From the NCBI GenBank assembly GCA_910584835.1, contig CAJUEG010000027.1, positions 1-31,538 on the forward strand: a stretch of 31,538 nt of DNA. Direction: 5' to 3'. The notes under the pieces were generated by a model that saw only the letters and a list, made by a program, of their open reading frames with translations, had not been told where the DNA came from and did not search any database. Source of the DNA: an uncultured Oscillospiraceae bacterium. Lineage in GTDB: Bacteria; Bacillota; Clostridia; Oscillospirales; Oscillospiraceae. The translations under genes and the position numbers were made by a program. Below, piece after piece: positions 7,274 to 14,211 of this stretch (the stretch's first letter is position 1; every line of letters starts with the position of its first letter).

Positions 7274-8239
7274 TCAGTCCCCTCCTTTCTGCTGCTCCTC
7301 TAAAAATTTGTCCAGCCAGTCGTTGTTCTTCTGGATGCGTTCCGGGCTGGGCTGAAAGTCCCGGGGCTGGGCCTTGGCCGGGGCGGCCTGCCGCCTGGGA
7401 GGCCTGTCCCCCGCCTCCACCTGCTGGGGGGTCTGATACCCCGCCCCGTGCCAGGAGAGCAGAATCTTATTCATGTACGGCCAGTTCATGGCCTTTTTCT
7501 GGTACACGGTGCGCTCATAGGCCATGCGGATGAGCTCGTCGCTCATCCCCATTCCGATCCAGGCGGCGATATACTCCCGCTCCTTTTCCACCGCCGGGCG
7601 GCGCTCCGTCACGCCCACGGCCTGGAGGACGGCCCACTCACGCTGGTCCACCGCCTCCTGCCGGCGCTGGTACTCCTCCGCCCGCTCCAGGGTGTCCAGC
7701 CCCAGCCGCTTCCATTTGAAGGCCTCCCGCTGCACCTGGGGCATCCGGGGGCAGGCGGCGGGGCTGTTTTTTGCCCGCCGCTCCCGGCCTATGACCCAGC
7801 CGGTGAGCTGTATGATCACCTCGGGGGGAAGACCCAGGTGGTCGTAGATGGTGTAGGCGCACCGCAGGTCGCTGTCGGTGAACACCCGTCCCAGCATCCC
7901 CTCCAGCTCCCGGCACAGGCCCTGGAACTCCGGCTCACGCTCCATGGCGGCGGCAATGTCCCCCCGGGTGTATTCGGGGGGGCGTTCGTCCTGCCGGAGG
8001 GGCGGGGGAGGGGCGTCCGCCGGGGCCTGAGCCAGCCCCAGGGCGGCCAGCCGCTGCCAGGCGGGGCGCAGCCGCCCGTCCTCCCAGCGCAGCCGTGCGG
8101 CTGCCTTGGCCTGGTCCCCGCCGCACTCCAGCAGGGCCAGGTACAAAAGCGCCCCGTCCCCGTCGCCGGACTCCACCAGCAGCCGGGCCGCCTGGGCGGA
8201 CATGGACAGTATTTCGTTGGGCAGCAGCAGCGGGGTCAT
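7274..8239 (-). CDS. DnaD-domain primosome protein
   Basis: 321 residues. The central and C-terminal regions carry two DnaB_2/DnaD-type helical repeats: one around residues 95-155 (DLRCAYTIYDHLGLPPEVIIQL) and one around 210-275 (EKEREYIAAWIGMGMSDELI, then NWPYMNKILLSWHGAGYQTP). The latter is the usual signature. The tail is Lys/Gln-rich. In Bacillota such proteins bind single-stranded DNA and help the loader place the replicative helicase. The ATG at 8239 follows AGAAGGTGG. A TTGATT-17-TAGAAT promoter lies just upstream, overlapping the terminator of the zinc-ribbon gene. The next gene is the DnaC-like loader, one base downstream. Confidence 0.88.
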   Translation of the reverse strand: MTPLLLPNEILSMSAQAARLLVESGDGDGALLYLALLECGGDQAKAAARLRWEDGRLRPAWQRLAALGLAQAPADAPPPPLRQDERPPEYTRGDIAAAMEREPEFQGLCRELEGMLGRVFTDSDLRCAYTIYDHLGLPPEVIIQLTGWVIGRERRAKNSPAACPRMPQVQREAFKWKRLGLDTLERAEEYQRRQEAVDQREWAVLQAVGVTERRPAVEKEREYIAAWIGMGMSDELIRMAYERTVYQKKAMNWPYMNKILLSWHGAGYQTPQQVEAGDRPPRRQAAPAKAQPRDFQPSPERIQKNNDWLDKFLEEQQKGGD

Positions 8240-8274
8240 GGGGCATCCACCTTCTCTCTTTTCATGGGGCCTCT

Positions 8275-8303
8275 ATTCTACCTGATTCCGGCAAAAAAAT
8301 CAA
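8275..8303 (-). promoter_or_regulatory. Promoter of the dnaD-like/dnaC-like operon
   Basis: TTGATT (8303-8298), 17 bases, TAGAAT (8280-8275) on the minus strand. The -35 hexamer and part of the spacer are made from the T-run of the preceding terminator. Confidence 0.7.
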
Positions 8304-8329
8304 CCGCTCCGCCGGACTTGGCGGAGCGG
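8293..8329 (-). terminator. Terminator after the zinc-ribbon gene
   Basis: A perfect 10-bp stem (8304-8313 with 8320-8329, six-base loop) is followed on the minus strand by TTGA and then seven T residues. It ends the message of the gene with stop at 8343. Confidence 0.88.
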
Positions 8330-8342
8330 TCTGTTTTCGCGC

Positions 8343-8543
8343 TCAGTTTTTCAGCTTATCCACGTCGTCCAGATAGATGGACACCTCACCGCACACGGGG
8401 CAGACGGCCACCTTGGGCTTTCCGATGCGCCCGCTGAAAAGCTTGTTCTCCTCGGTGGACAGCACCACGCCGTAGCCCGCGCCCTCCACCTTCACCGTGC
8501 AGCCCTCCTGCATCTCGGCGCCGCACCTGAGACATTTCCGCAT
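8343..8543 (-). CDS. Small zinc-ribbon protein
   Basis: 66 residues starting MRKCLRCGAEM, with two CxxC pairs (CLRC near the N-terminus, CPVC near residue 48) that would bind one zinc ion. The middle has a beta-rich stretch (VKVEGAGYGVVLS). The function is unknown; such proteins are usually annotated only as nucleic-acid-binding or zinc-ribbon proteins. I choose the ATG at 8543 over the GTG two codons upstream because AAGGAGG is eight bases from the ATG and only two from the GTG. It lies 47 bases after the DUF3169-like gene and may be read from that operon, since no separate promoter was found. Confidence 0.8.
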   Translation of the reverse strand: MRKCLRCGAEMQEGCTVKVEGAGYGVVLSTEENKLFSGRIGKPKVAVCPVCGEVSIYLDDVDKLKN

Positions 8544-8590
8544 TATCACAACCTCCTTGTTTGTGGTTCTCCCCGGTCCCTCATTTCACA

Positions 8591-9391
8591 CTACAGCTTT
8601 CCGCCCGGCCTGTCCAGCTTCAGGGACCACCAGGCGTATACCGACTGGCCCGCGCCCCACACGACGCACACCGCCATGGCGGGCAGGAACCCCCAGTCGA
8701 AGAACATCCCGCCCAGGGCAAACACCATCCACAGCGCCATGCAGGTATAGCACATGGCCCGGTACGCCTTAAAAGCGCACTGTCCGATGAGGACGCGCTC
8801 CGCCTCGTCGCAGCTGTCGTACCATTTTTTCTGGAACTTGGTGTCATACACGGAGCCCTTTTTCTCCGGGTTGAGCCGCTTGGTCAGGTCGATCAGCTTC
8901 TGCTGGAGCACCGTGGGGGCAAACAGATTCACCAGGAAAGCGGCCAGCCCGCCGAAAAACATGGGGGCGGGCATCATCTGGGGCGTCCCCGCGTTGCCCA
9001 CAAACCCGGCGAACATGGCCGAGAGCAGAAACATCGCCAGCACCGTGGCCAGCCCGGTGATCCAGATACACACCGACAGCTTGGCCTCCACCTCGCCGCT
9101 CACCGACTCGTCCTCCCCGTCCCAGGCGGAAAGCTGCTTTTTCGCGCTGAAGTAGATGGGCAGGCAGACGGCGAACTCCGCCACAGGCAGGCCGATGAGC
9201 AGCCAGGCCGCCACGTGGTTGGTGAAAAACAGCGCCGCCGCTGCCAGCGCGGCGTCGAACTCCTCCAGGCTCAGGGACACCAGGGCAAACCCCAGCACGC
9301 CGCCCAGCGCCAGGCTCAGTACTACAATCAGGATGAATCTGGGCAGGGCCTTTTTGTTTTCCTGCCTGACCGCGTCGTTATTCTCCTTCAT
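8591..9391 (-). CDS. DUF3169-like membrane protein
   Basis: 266 residues with about six membrane segments. They come as a pair near 18-65, a pair near 107-150 and a pair near the C-terminus (215-250), with a soluble loop between about 150 and 210 rich in Lys/Asp. The layout and the partner XRE regulator directly upstream match the DUF3169 family commonly found next to small XRE regulators in Bacillota. The function is unknown. The ATG start overlaps the end of the XRE gene by 14 bases, implying coupled translation. The whole operon is behind a promoter with a triple operator. Confidence 0.72.
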   Translation of the reverse strand: MKENNDAVRQENKKALPRFILIVVLSLALGGVLGFALVSLSLEEFDAALAAAALFFTNHVAAWLLIGLPVAEFAVCLPIYFSAKKQLSAWDGEDESVSGEVEAKLSVCIWITGLATVLAMFLLSAMFAGFVGNAGTPQMMPAPMFFGGLAAFLVNLFAPTVLQQKLIDLTKRLNPEKKGSVYDTKFQKKWYDSCDEAERVLIGQCAFKAYRAMCYTCMALWMVFALGGMFFDWGFLPAMAVCVVWGAGQSVYAWWSLKLDRPGGKL

Positions 9392-9593
9392 GATTCTCCT
9401 CCTCCAAACTGAAAATGTCCTCCACCGTCACCCCGCAGATCTTCGCCAGGGTGAGGGCCAGCGTCACCGACGGGGAGTAGTCCCCCCGCTCGATGAGGCT
9501 GATGGTCTGCCGGGACACCCCGGCCATGCGCCCCAGCTCCTGCTGGTTGACCCCCAGCGCCGCCCGGCGCTCCTTCAAGCGGTTTTTCAGCAC
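9378..9593 (-). CDS. Small XRE-family transcriptional regulator
   Basis: 71 residues consisting almost only of an XRE/Cro helix-turn-helix domain. The recognition region reads GVSRQTISLIERGDYSPSVT, followed by the usual TLALTLAKICGVTVEDIF. The start is GTG at 9593 after GAGGGGG. It is the middle gene of a three-gene operon, 15 bases after the small membrane protein and overlapping the DUF3169-like gene. It is the best candidate to bind the three 21-bp repeats at 9828-9885 and so control its own operon. Confidence 0.92.
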   Translation of the reverse strand: MLKNRLKERRAALGVNQQELGRMAGVSRQTISLIERGDYSPSVTLALTLAKICGVTVEDIFSLEEENHEGE

Positions 9594-9608
9594 GGCCGCG
9601 CCCCCTCT

Positions 9609-9812
9609 TTAATCCGACGCCTTCCCCGGCTCGGACGCCCTCCCCTCCGAAAGGAGCTTTTCACAGCCGCCCCGGAGCCAGCCCCGCTCCCCGTTCATGC
9701 GCGCGTGGGCCTCCCGAATTCCGCTGCGCACCGCCCACTTGACCACAAAGTACAGCGCGCACAGCACGATCAGCGCCGTCCCGCCGCTGACACCCAGTTC
9801 ATTCCAAATCAT
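9609..9812 (-). CDS. Small single-pass membrane protein, first gene of XRE/DUF3169 operon
   Basis: 67 residues beginning MIWNELGVSGG, with one hydrophobic segment (TALIVLCALYFVVKWAV, about residues 12-28) and a charged C-terminal tail. There is no recognisable domain. The ATG at 9812 follows AGGAGGG at eight bases. The longer open frame upstream runs through the promoter and operators and is not translated from a sensible start. Its place directly behind the triple operator makes it the first product of the XRE-controlled operon. Confidence 0.7.
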   Translation of the reverse strand: MIWNELGVSGGTALIVLCALYFVVKWAVRSGIREAHARMNGERGWLRGGCEKLLSEGRASEPGKASD

Positions 9813-9827
9813 AGCAGTTTCCCTCCT

Positions 9828-9885
9828 GACAGCTTTCCTTGTCGTTCTGACAATCTTGTTTGTCGTTTTGACAACTATATTTGTC
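9828..9885 (-). promoter_or_regulatory. Triple 21-bp operator array (GACAA-N6-TTGTC)
   Basis: Read on the minus strand, three copies of GACAA-N6-TTGTC start at 9885, 9864 and 9843 with exactly 21 bases from copy to copy. The third copy has CTGTC in the right arm. Each is an inverted repeat, as for a dimeric repressor, and a 21-bp period puts them on one face of the helix. They begin at the predicted transcription start and run to the ribosome binding site of the first gene, so bound protein would block initiation or elongation. Confidence 0.82.
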
Positions 9886-9891
9886 ATGCAG

Positions 9892-9920
9892 AGAATACCA
9901 CGGCGGCAGCCGGCTGTCAA
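9892..9920 (-). promoter_or_regulatory. Promoter of the small-membrane-protein/XRE/DUF3169 operon
   Basis: TTGACA (9920-9915), 17 bases, TATTCT (9897-9892) on the minus strand. The start site falls near 9885, at the edge of the first operator repeat. Confidence 0.85.
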
Positions 9921-9966
9921 GGGGTGTTTCACAAATTTTTCGAAGTTGTTAAATTTTCCCCGGGGC

Positions 9967-9995
9967 TTGTCAGATGGCGTCGAATTATGTAAAAT
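9967..9995 (+). promoter_or_regulatory. Promoter of the SLH-GH25 gene
   Basis: TTGTCA (9967-9972), 17 bases, TAAAAT (9990-9995), 43 bases before the ATG. It is divergent from the XRE-operon promoter, with about 47 bases between the two -35 boxes. Confidence 0.75.
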
Positions 9996-10038
9996 GGTAA
10001 TCACGATAAGAACCGCCCCCGGGAGGAAAGGAGACCCC

Positions 10039-11424
10039 ATGAAAAAACGCATCGCAGTCCTGTTTCTGGCCCTTGTGCTGGCCGCCAGCTCCAGCACCAC
10101 CGCCCTGGCCGCCGAGGCATCCCCCTTCACCGACCTGCACCCGGAGCACTGGGCCTACCCCTACGTCTCCGCCCTGCACCAGGCGGGCGTGGTGGGCGGC
10201 TACCCCGACGGCACCTTCCAGGGGGAGAACAACGTGACCTGGGGGGAGGTCTTCAAGCTGCTGCTGCTGGCCGTGGGCGTGGAGGAGCCGGAGCGGGACC
10301 CGGAAAAGCACTGGGCCTACCCCTACATCCAGCTGGCCCTGGACAACCGCCTGGTCTACGCCTTTTTGGAGGAATACCTGGACGCCGCCCCCGCCCGGCT
10401 GGACGTGGCCCGGATGGCCGCCCGGGCGCTGGACCTCACCGACATCTCGGGGGAGACCCCCTATGCGGACTGCGCCGACGGCTACGTGGTGGAGCTGTTT
10501 GAAAAGGGCATTATGAACGGCACCGAGGAGGCGGACGGCCTGCGGTATTTCTACCCCGACCGGCCTATCTCCCGGCAGGAGCTGTCCGCCGTGGTGTGGC
10601 GGATGATGAATGTGGACTACCACGAGGGGATGTTCCGGTTTAACAACTACTGGCTGGACGGGCTGGAGGGGGTGCCCCCTATCACCTACGCCCCGGAGCA
10701 GTTTGTGAAGGACGAGTTTGGCCGGATGGCCTATACCGGCGGCTACTACACCCGGGGCATCGACGTGTCCGGCCACAAGGGGGAGATCGACTGGACCGCC
10801 GTGGCGGCGGACAACGTCGATTTCGCCATCATCCGGGCGGGCAACCGGCTCTACGGCAGGGACGGCTCCGGCGCGGTGCTGGAGGACTCCTGGTTCGACA
10901 AGAACATGCAGGGGGCCATCGCCGCCGGGCTGGACGTGGGGGCCTACTTCTTCTCCAACGCCATTACCCTGGAGGAGGCGGTGGAGGAGGCCGACCTGCT
11001 CATCTCCAAGCTGGAACCCTACCGCCAGTACATCACCTATCCCGTGGTTTGCGACTGGGAGTATCTGGGGGGCAGCAAGTCCCGGGCCTACGGGGTGGAC
11101 GCGAAGGTCATCACCGACTGCATCGATGCCTTCTGCCAGCGGGTGGCGGCGGCGGGCTATCAGCCCATGTTCTACTTCAACGACTACTGCGGCTATGTGA
11201 AGATGGATCTAAGCAAGCTCACCCAGTACCCCTTCTGGTACGCCGAGTACGCCGACACCCCCGATTTCCGCTACCACTTCCAGATGTGGCAGTACTCCTC
11301 CAAGGGCAAGGTGGCGGGCATCGGCTCCGACGTGGACATGAACCTGTGCTTTGTGCCCTGGCCCGGCGCCACCCGGGGGCCCGGGATCACCTCCCCCATA
11401 CCCCAGGTTCCCCTCGGCGGATAG
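10039..11424 (+). CDS. Surface-anchored GH25 lysozyme with SLH domains
   Basis: 461 residues. A Sec signal peptide (KKR start, then a Leu/Ala core ending ALAAEA near residue 26) is followed by three SLH-type repeats: FTDLHPEHWAYPYV near 29, HWAYPYIQLALDN near 93, and a third near 145-190 ending in PISRQELSAVVWRMMN. These attach proteins to cell-wall polymers. The C-terminal GH25 domain begins TRGIDVSGHKGEIDW near residue 238. It has the catalytic acidic pair in VVCDWEY and ends FQMWQYSSKGKVAGIGSDVDMN. GH25 enzymes cleave the beta-1,4 bond after N-acetylmuramic acid in peptidoglycan. The ATG follows AAAGGAGA. It is monocistronic on plus, with its own promoter and a bidirectional terminator. 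Likely roles are wall remodelling, spore release or competition; which one cannot be seen. Confidence 0.93.
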   Translation: MKKRIAVLFLALVLAASSSTTALAAEASPFTDLHPEHWAYPYVSALHQAGVVGGYPDGTFQGENNVTWGEVFKLLLLAVGVEEPERDPEKHWAYPYIQLALDNRLVYAFLEEYLDAAPARLDVARMAARALDLTDISGETPYADCADGYVVELFEKGIMNGTEEADGLRYFYPDRPISRQELSAVVWRMMNVDYHEGMFRFNNYWLDGLEGVPPITYAPEQFVKDEFGRMAYTGGYYTRGIDVSGHKGEIDWTAVAADNVDFAIIRAGNRLYGRDGSGAVLEDSWFDKNMQGAIAAGLDVGAYFFSNAITLEEAVEEADLLISKLEPYRQYITYPVVCDWEYLGGSKSRAYGVDAKVITDCIDAFCQRVAAAGYQPMFYFNDYCGYVKMDLSKLTQYPFWYAEYADTPDFRYHFQMWQYSSKGKVAGIGSDVDMNLCFVPWPGATRGPGITSPIPQVPLGG

Positions 11425-11523
11425 CCCGCCGCCGGGCAGGCGCAGGGACGGAGGGAAGGCATATTTAAACCGGCGGAAAACCGGGCGGCCGCCGGATGCC
11501 GCGCCATGGAGCAAACAGGCGTC

Positions 11524-11557
11524 AAAAAAGAGCGCGATGGGATCATCGCGCTCTTTT
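11524..11557. terminator. Bidirectional terminator
   Basis: Stem 11530-11538 with 11545-11553, six-base loop, flanked by A6 on the left and T4 on the right. It can end the GH25 message on plus and the GNAT/remnant message on minus. It is the main recognisable element in the 339-base gap 11425-11763 besides the methyltransferase remnant; the rest shows nothing I can name. Confidence 0.88.
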
Positions 11558-11627
11558 CATATCCGGGGAGGGGCCGGACCGTGCCGCCTTGGCGTACCAG
11601 TCCGCAGCCGCTGCGGGCGGGGGTTCT

Positions 11628-11759
11628 TCAACCGCGGGAGACGGATTCTGACGGAGGCGTGCCGCCGCCCCGGCCATGCCGGTATGCCTCAGCGGAGCGG
11701 CGGTCCGTCCGGCTGTACTTTTCAAAAAAGCGGGGGTCGTTGTATTTGCTCTCCTTCAC
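11628..11759 (-). pseudogene. N-terminal remnant of a SAM-dependent methyltransferase
   Basis: Starting at a GTG five bases after the GNAT stop, with a proper GGAGGG site, the frame reads VKESKYNDPRFFEKYS. This resembles the N-terminus of a common class I methyltransferase family in Clostridia, in which a catalytic domain with a GCGxGxH-type SAM motif follows. Here the similarity stops after about 16 codons, the frame runs through unrelated Arg/Gly/Ser-rich sequence and ends after 43 codons. No SAM-binding motif is found in any frame before the terminator at 11524-11557. I infer a gene truncated by deletion; the family name is from memory of the motif and is only moderately sure. Confidence 0.5.
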
Positions 11760-11763
11760 GGGC

Positions 11764-12405
11764 CTATCCCTCCTCCACAGAGGAATGGCTCATGATATAA
11801 AATTCCTCCTGGCTGGGGCGGTATTCCTTTGCCATGGGCTCCAGCGTATCGTCATAGCGGCGGGCGGCCTCCGCGTCAATATTCATGGCGGGGCTGTCCC
11901 GGTACACCCACTTCCGGCCGTCCAGCGCGCCCTCCCTCAGCTCCTTCACCAGCATGGCCGACGGGAATTTGCCGTTCTCCAGGCACACGTTGAATTTTTT
12001 GCAGCTTTTGAAGCCCCGGCCCACGTAGTTGGCGGGACTTCCGAAGATGACGACCACGTCCCAGCCCAGCTCCGCCGCCCGCCGGAAGGAGTGCTCCAGC
12101 AGCTGCCTGCCGTACCCCCTGCGCTGGTGCTCAGGCGCGATGGACACGGGGCCGAAGGTGAGGACGTCCTTGACCGCCCCGGCCTCGCCGGTGAGGGCGG
12201 CCCGGGTGTACATCACGTTCCCGATCACCCGGCCGTCCAGCTCGGCCACAAAGTCAAGCTCCGGGATGAAATCCGGGTGGCCCCGCATGGTGCGGACCAG
12301 GTAGTGCTCCGTGCAGCCGGGGGTGTAGACGTTATAGAAGGCCCGCCGGGTGACGGCCTCCACAGCCTGGCGGTCCGCCTGGGTCTCGTTTCTGATGATC
12401 AGCAT
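11764..12405 (-). CDS. GNAT-family N-acetyltransferase
   Basis: 213 residues. The GNAT fold is shown by the N-terminal IIRNETQADRQAVEAV and by motif A, FGPVSIAPEHQRRGYGRQLL, near residues 95-115, with the Q/RxxGxG/A acetyl-CoA pyrophosphate loop. The C-terminal part (SPANYVGRGFKSC) resembles putative acetyltransferases of the YhbS type. The acceptor substrate is unknown. The ATG at 12405 is chosen because GGAGGGGCG precedes it; an upstream in-frame ATG at 12459 would lie upstream of the promoter. Promoter TCGACT-17-TAAAAT is at 12465-12437. A methyltransferase remnant follows five bases downstream, so this was once a two-gene operon. Confidence 0.9.
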   Translation of the reverse strand: MLIIRNETQADRQAVEAVTRRAFYNVYTPGCTEHYLVRTMRGHPDFIPELDFVAELDGRVIGNVMYTRAALTGEAGAVKDVLTFGPVSIAPEHQRRGYGRQLLEHSFRRAAELGWDVVVIFGSPANYVGRGFKSCKKFNVCLENGKFPSAMLVKELREGALDGRKWVYRDSPAMNIDAEAARRYDDTLEPMAKEYRPSQEEFYIMSHSSVEEG

Positions 12406-12436
12406 AAAGCGCCCCTCCATTTTGTCCTGTCCGATG

Positions 12437-12465
12437 ATTTTATCATAAAGTATCGCCAAAGTCGA
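12437..12465 (-). promoter_or_regulatory. Promoter of the GNAT gene
   Basis: TCGACT (12465-12460), 17 bases, TAAAAT (12442-12437) on the minus strand, about 32 bases before the ATG at 12405. Confidence 0.62.
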
Positions 12466-12487
12466 GGCGCCTTAACTAAGTCACAGC

Positions 12488-12512
12488 AAAAAAGCGGCCC
12501 TGAACGGGCCGC
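12488..12512 (-). terminator. Terminator after the SirTM gene
   Basis: Stem of seven GC pairs (12494-12500 with 12506-12512, five-base loop) followed on minus by six T residues (12493-12488), 21 bases after the sirtuin stop. Confidence 0.88.
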
Positions 12513-12532
12513 CGCGCATACGCGCGTATCCG

Positions 12533-13417
12533 CTATGAAGACAACCCTCCAAAATGTGTTCGGAGAATATGCCCGATATCCCCGTCAATACAGACCGACT
12601 GCGTTCGGATCTCCTTCGGACACAGGGCCTGGCCCAGATTGAGGCAGGCATAGACCGCGTTGGGATTCCTGCGCGTGTGCTCCCAAAACGGGTATTTGAT
12701 GATGACCGGGGTATTCATGCCGACCCCCAGCTCCAGGAACAGGATGCGCGCGCCCTCGCGCTCCGAGAGAAACGCCTGACAGCGGGCCTGGGCGGCGTAC
12801 CATCCCTCGTCCTGGACAAAGGCGCGGTCACACCGCAGGTTCATGGTCATGGGCCTGCCGCAGAGGGGACAGCGGGGGATCAGCTCGGCGGGCACCTTCA
12901 TGTCCCGCTGTTCCGCAATCATCTGCCGGACGATTTCTTCATTATCGTAGGTTTTCTGATGGCAGGGCTTGGCGCACTGCCACAGCCCGTAGTCCCCCTG
13001 GGTGTAAAACAGCCGCGCTTTATCAAAGCCCGCCAGCTGGAACTGGTGGTCCACGTTGGTGGTGAGGACGAAATAATCCCTGCCCTCCACCAGCTTCCGC
13101 AGGTCGCCGTACACCGGCTTGGGGGCCTTTTCATAGCGGTTTATCATGATATGGCGGCTCCACCAGGCCCAATATTCCTCCAAAGTGTCAAAGGGATAGA
13201 AGCCCCCGGAGTACATATCCCGGATGCCGTATTTCTCTTTAAAATCCCCGAAGTTTTTTTCAAACCGCTCCCCGGAATAGGTCAGCCCCGCCGAGGCGGA
13301 CAGGCCCGCGCCCGCGCCGATCACCACCGCGTCGGCGCTGTCAAGGGCCTCCTTCAGCCGCTCAATCCTGTCCGAGCAGGTCTCGGTAGATTTCCGCGTC
13401 GATATCCTTGAAAACAT
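12533..13417 (-). CDS. Class-M sirtuin (SirTM), probable NAD-dependent protein ADP-ribosyltransferase
   Basis: 294 residues. The Rossmann NAD site GAGAGLSASAG is at 34-44. Instead of the canonical sirtuin active site there is TTNVDHQF (Asn121) and YTQGDYG (Gln140), with Arg195 in MNLRCDR. These correspond, offset by three, to the Asn118/Gln137/Arg192 set reported for the Streptococcus pyogenes SirTM. A zinc tetrad is visible (CAKPC at 148-152 and CPLC at 183-186). Known SirTM enzymes ADP-ribosylate lipoylated GcvH-like proteins and are encoded with a macrodomain hydrolase, as here. The ATG follows AAGGTGG and lies inside the macrodomain gene, giving a 56-base overlap. No lplA2 or gcvH-L gene is in the window, so the target is unknown. 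Confidence 0.9.
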   Translation of the reverse strand: MFSRISTRKSTETCSDRIERLKEALDSADAVVIGAGAGLSASAGLTYSGERFEKNFGDFKEKYGIRDMYSGGFYPFDTLEEYWAWWSRHIMINRYEKAPKPVYGDLRKLVEGRDYFVLTTNVDHQFQLAGFDKARLFYTQGDYGLWQCAKPCHQKTYDNEEIVRQMIAEQRDMKVPAELIPRCPLCGRPMTMNLRCDRAFVQDEGWYAAQARCQAFLSEREGARILFLELGVGMNTPVIIKYPFWEHTRRNPNAVYACLNLGQALCPKEIRTQSVCIDGDIGHILRTHFGGLSS

Positions 13418-14153
13418 TGAAGACCACCTTCCTGATGGACGCAGGGGGTTGCAGAAACTGTTTCACGGTGCTCACGGCGATTTCAGCCGCCTCCCGGTTG
13501 GGGAAACGGAACTCCCCGGTGGAGATGCAGCAGAAGGCCACGGTTTCCAGGCCATGCTCCGCCGCCAGCTCCAGGCAGGAGCGGTAGCAGGAGGCCAGCT
13601 TTTCCCGGTCCCGTTCCGTGACCCGGTCCTGGACGATGGGGCCCACGGTGTGGAGGACATACCGGGCGGGAAGGTTGTAGCCCTTTGTCAGCTTGGCCCG
13701 GCCTGTGGGCTCCGGGCGGCCCTGGGCCTCCATGAGCTGACTGCACTCCTCCCGGAGCTGGAGGCCCGCCGCCGAGTGAATGGCGTTGTCGATGCAGCCG
13801 TGGCAGGGATGAAAGCACCCCAGCAGGGCGCTGTTGGCGGCGTTGACAATGGCGTCCGCCTTTAACCGGGTGATGTCCCCCTGCCAGAGGGCGATCTGGG
13901 GGTGGGCGGCGGTGGCGGGCAGGGCGTCCGCCTCCACCACGCCCTTTTCTTCCCGCTCCGCGGACAGCAGCGCGTCCTGCACCTCCAGAAACCCCGCGTC
14001 CAGGGCCGCAGGCGGGCGGAGGTTCATCAACGCGCGCAGCAGGCGGCGCTGGCCGGCCGCGTCCCGGAAAACGACCCCGCCCTGGAGCCGAAGGCCCGGC
14101 ATATCACGTAAAAGGGAGTCGATCAGGGTATGAACCTGCTCCGCCCGTTCCAT
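13362..14153 (-). CDS. Zinc-dependent macrodomain protein-ADP-ribose hydrolase
   Basis: 263 residues. The N-terminal helical extension (1-80) is typical of the SirTM-linked macrodomain group. The macrodomain starts near residue 85, with GDITRLKADAIVNAANS at 92-108, then the zinc-binding loop GCFHPCHGCIDN at 112-123. Later come HTVGPIVQD and CISTGEFRFPN for ADP-ribose binding. The group removes ADP-ribose that SirTM places on target proteins. The ATG at 14153 follows AAGGAGGAG; a longer in-frame start at 14219 would lie inside the previous gene. The C-terminal 18 codons overlap the SirTM gene in another frame, and both readings are conserved-looking. With the MBL gene 58 bases upstream and no promoter between, one operon of three genes is likely. 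Confidence 0.92.
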   Translation of the reverse strand: MERAEQVHTLIDSLLRDMPGLRLQGGVVFRDAAGQRRLLRALMNLRPPAALDAGFLEVQDALLSAEREEKGVVEADALPATAAHPQIALWQGDITRLKADAIVNAANSALLGCFHPCHGCIDNAIHSAAGLQLREECSQLMEAQGRPEPTGRAKLTKGYNLPARYVLHTVGPIVQDRVTERDREKLASCYRSCLELAAEHGLETVAFCCISTGEFRFPNREAAEIAVSTVKQFLQPPASIRKVVFNVFKDIDAEIYRDLLGQD

Positions 14154-14172
14154 GGAAGCTCCTCCTTTCCCC

Positions 14173-14206
14173 GCCCCCTGCGGAGTTGATCCGCAGGGGG
14201 CTTTTT
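14173..14206 (+). terminator. Plus-oriented terminator between two minus-strand genes
   Basis: A perfect 12-bp GC-rich stem (14173-14184 with 14190-14201, five-base loop) is followed on plus by five T residues. On minus there is no T-run after the stem. As oriented it would stop antisense transcription coming from the SirTM side. On the sense strand it may act as a pause or as an mRNA-stabilising hairpin directly before the macrodomain ribosome binding site. Confidence 0.7.
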
Positions 14207-14211
14207 GATGC

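Noticed and set aside
9828..9885. CRISPR array
   Set aside because: Repeats are only 10 conserved bases with 21-bp period, lie between promoter and ribosome binding site, and no cas genes are present.
11543..11725. 60-codon minus ORF next to the GNAT gene
   Set aside because: It is in a different frame from the methyltransferase-like start, has no ribosome binding site and ends inside the terminator.
12437..12459. Longer GNAT start at ATG 12459
   Set aside because: It lies upstream of the -10 box at 12442-12437; the ATG at 12405 has GGAGGGGCG.
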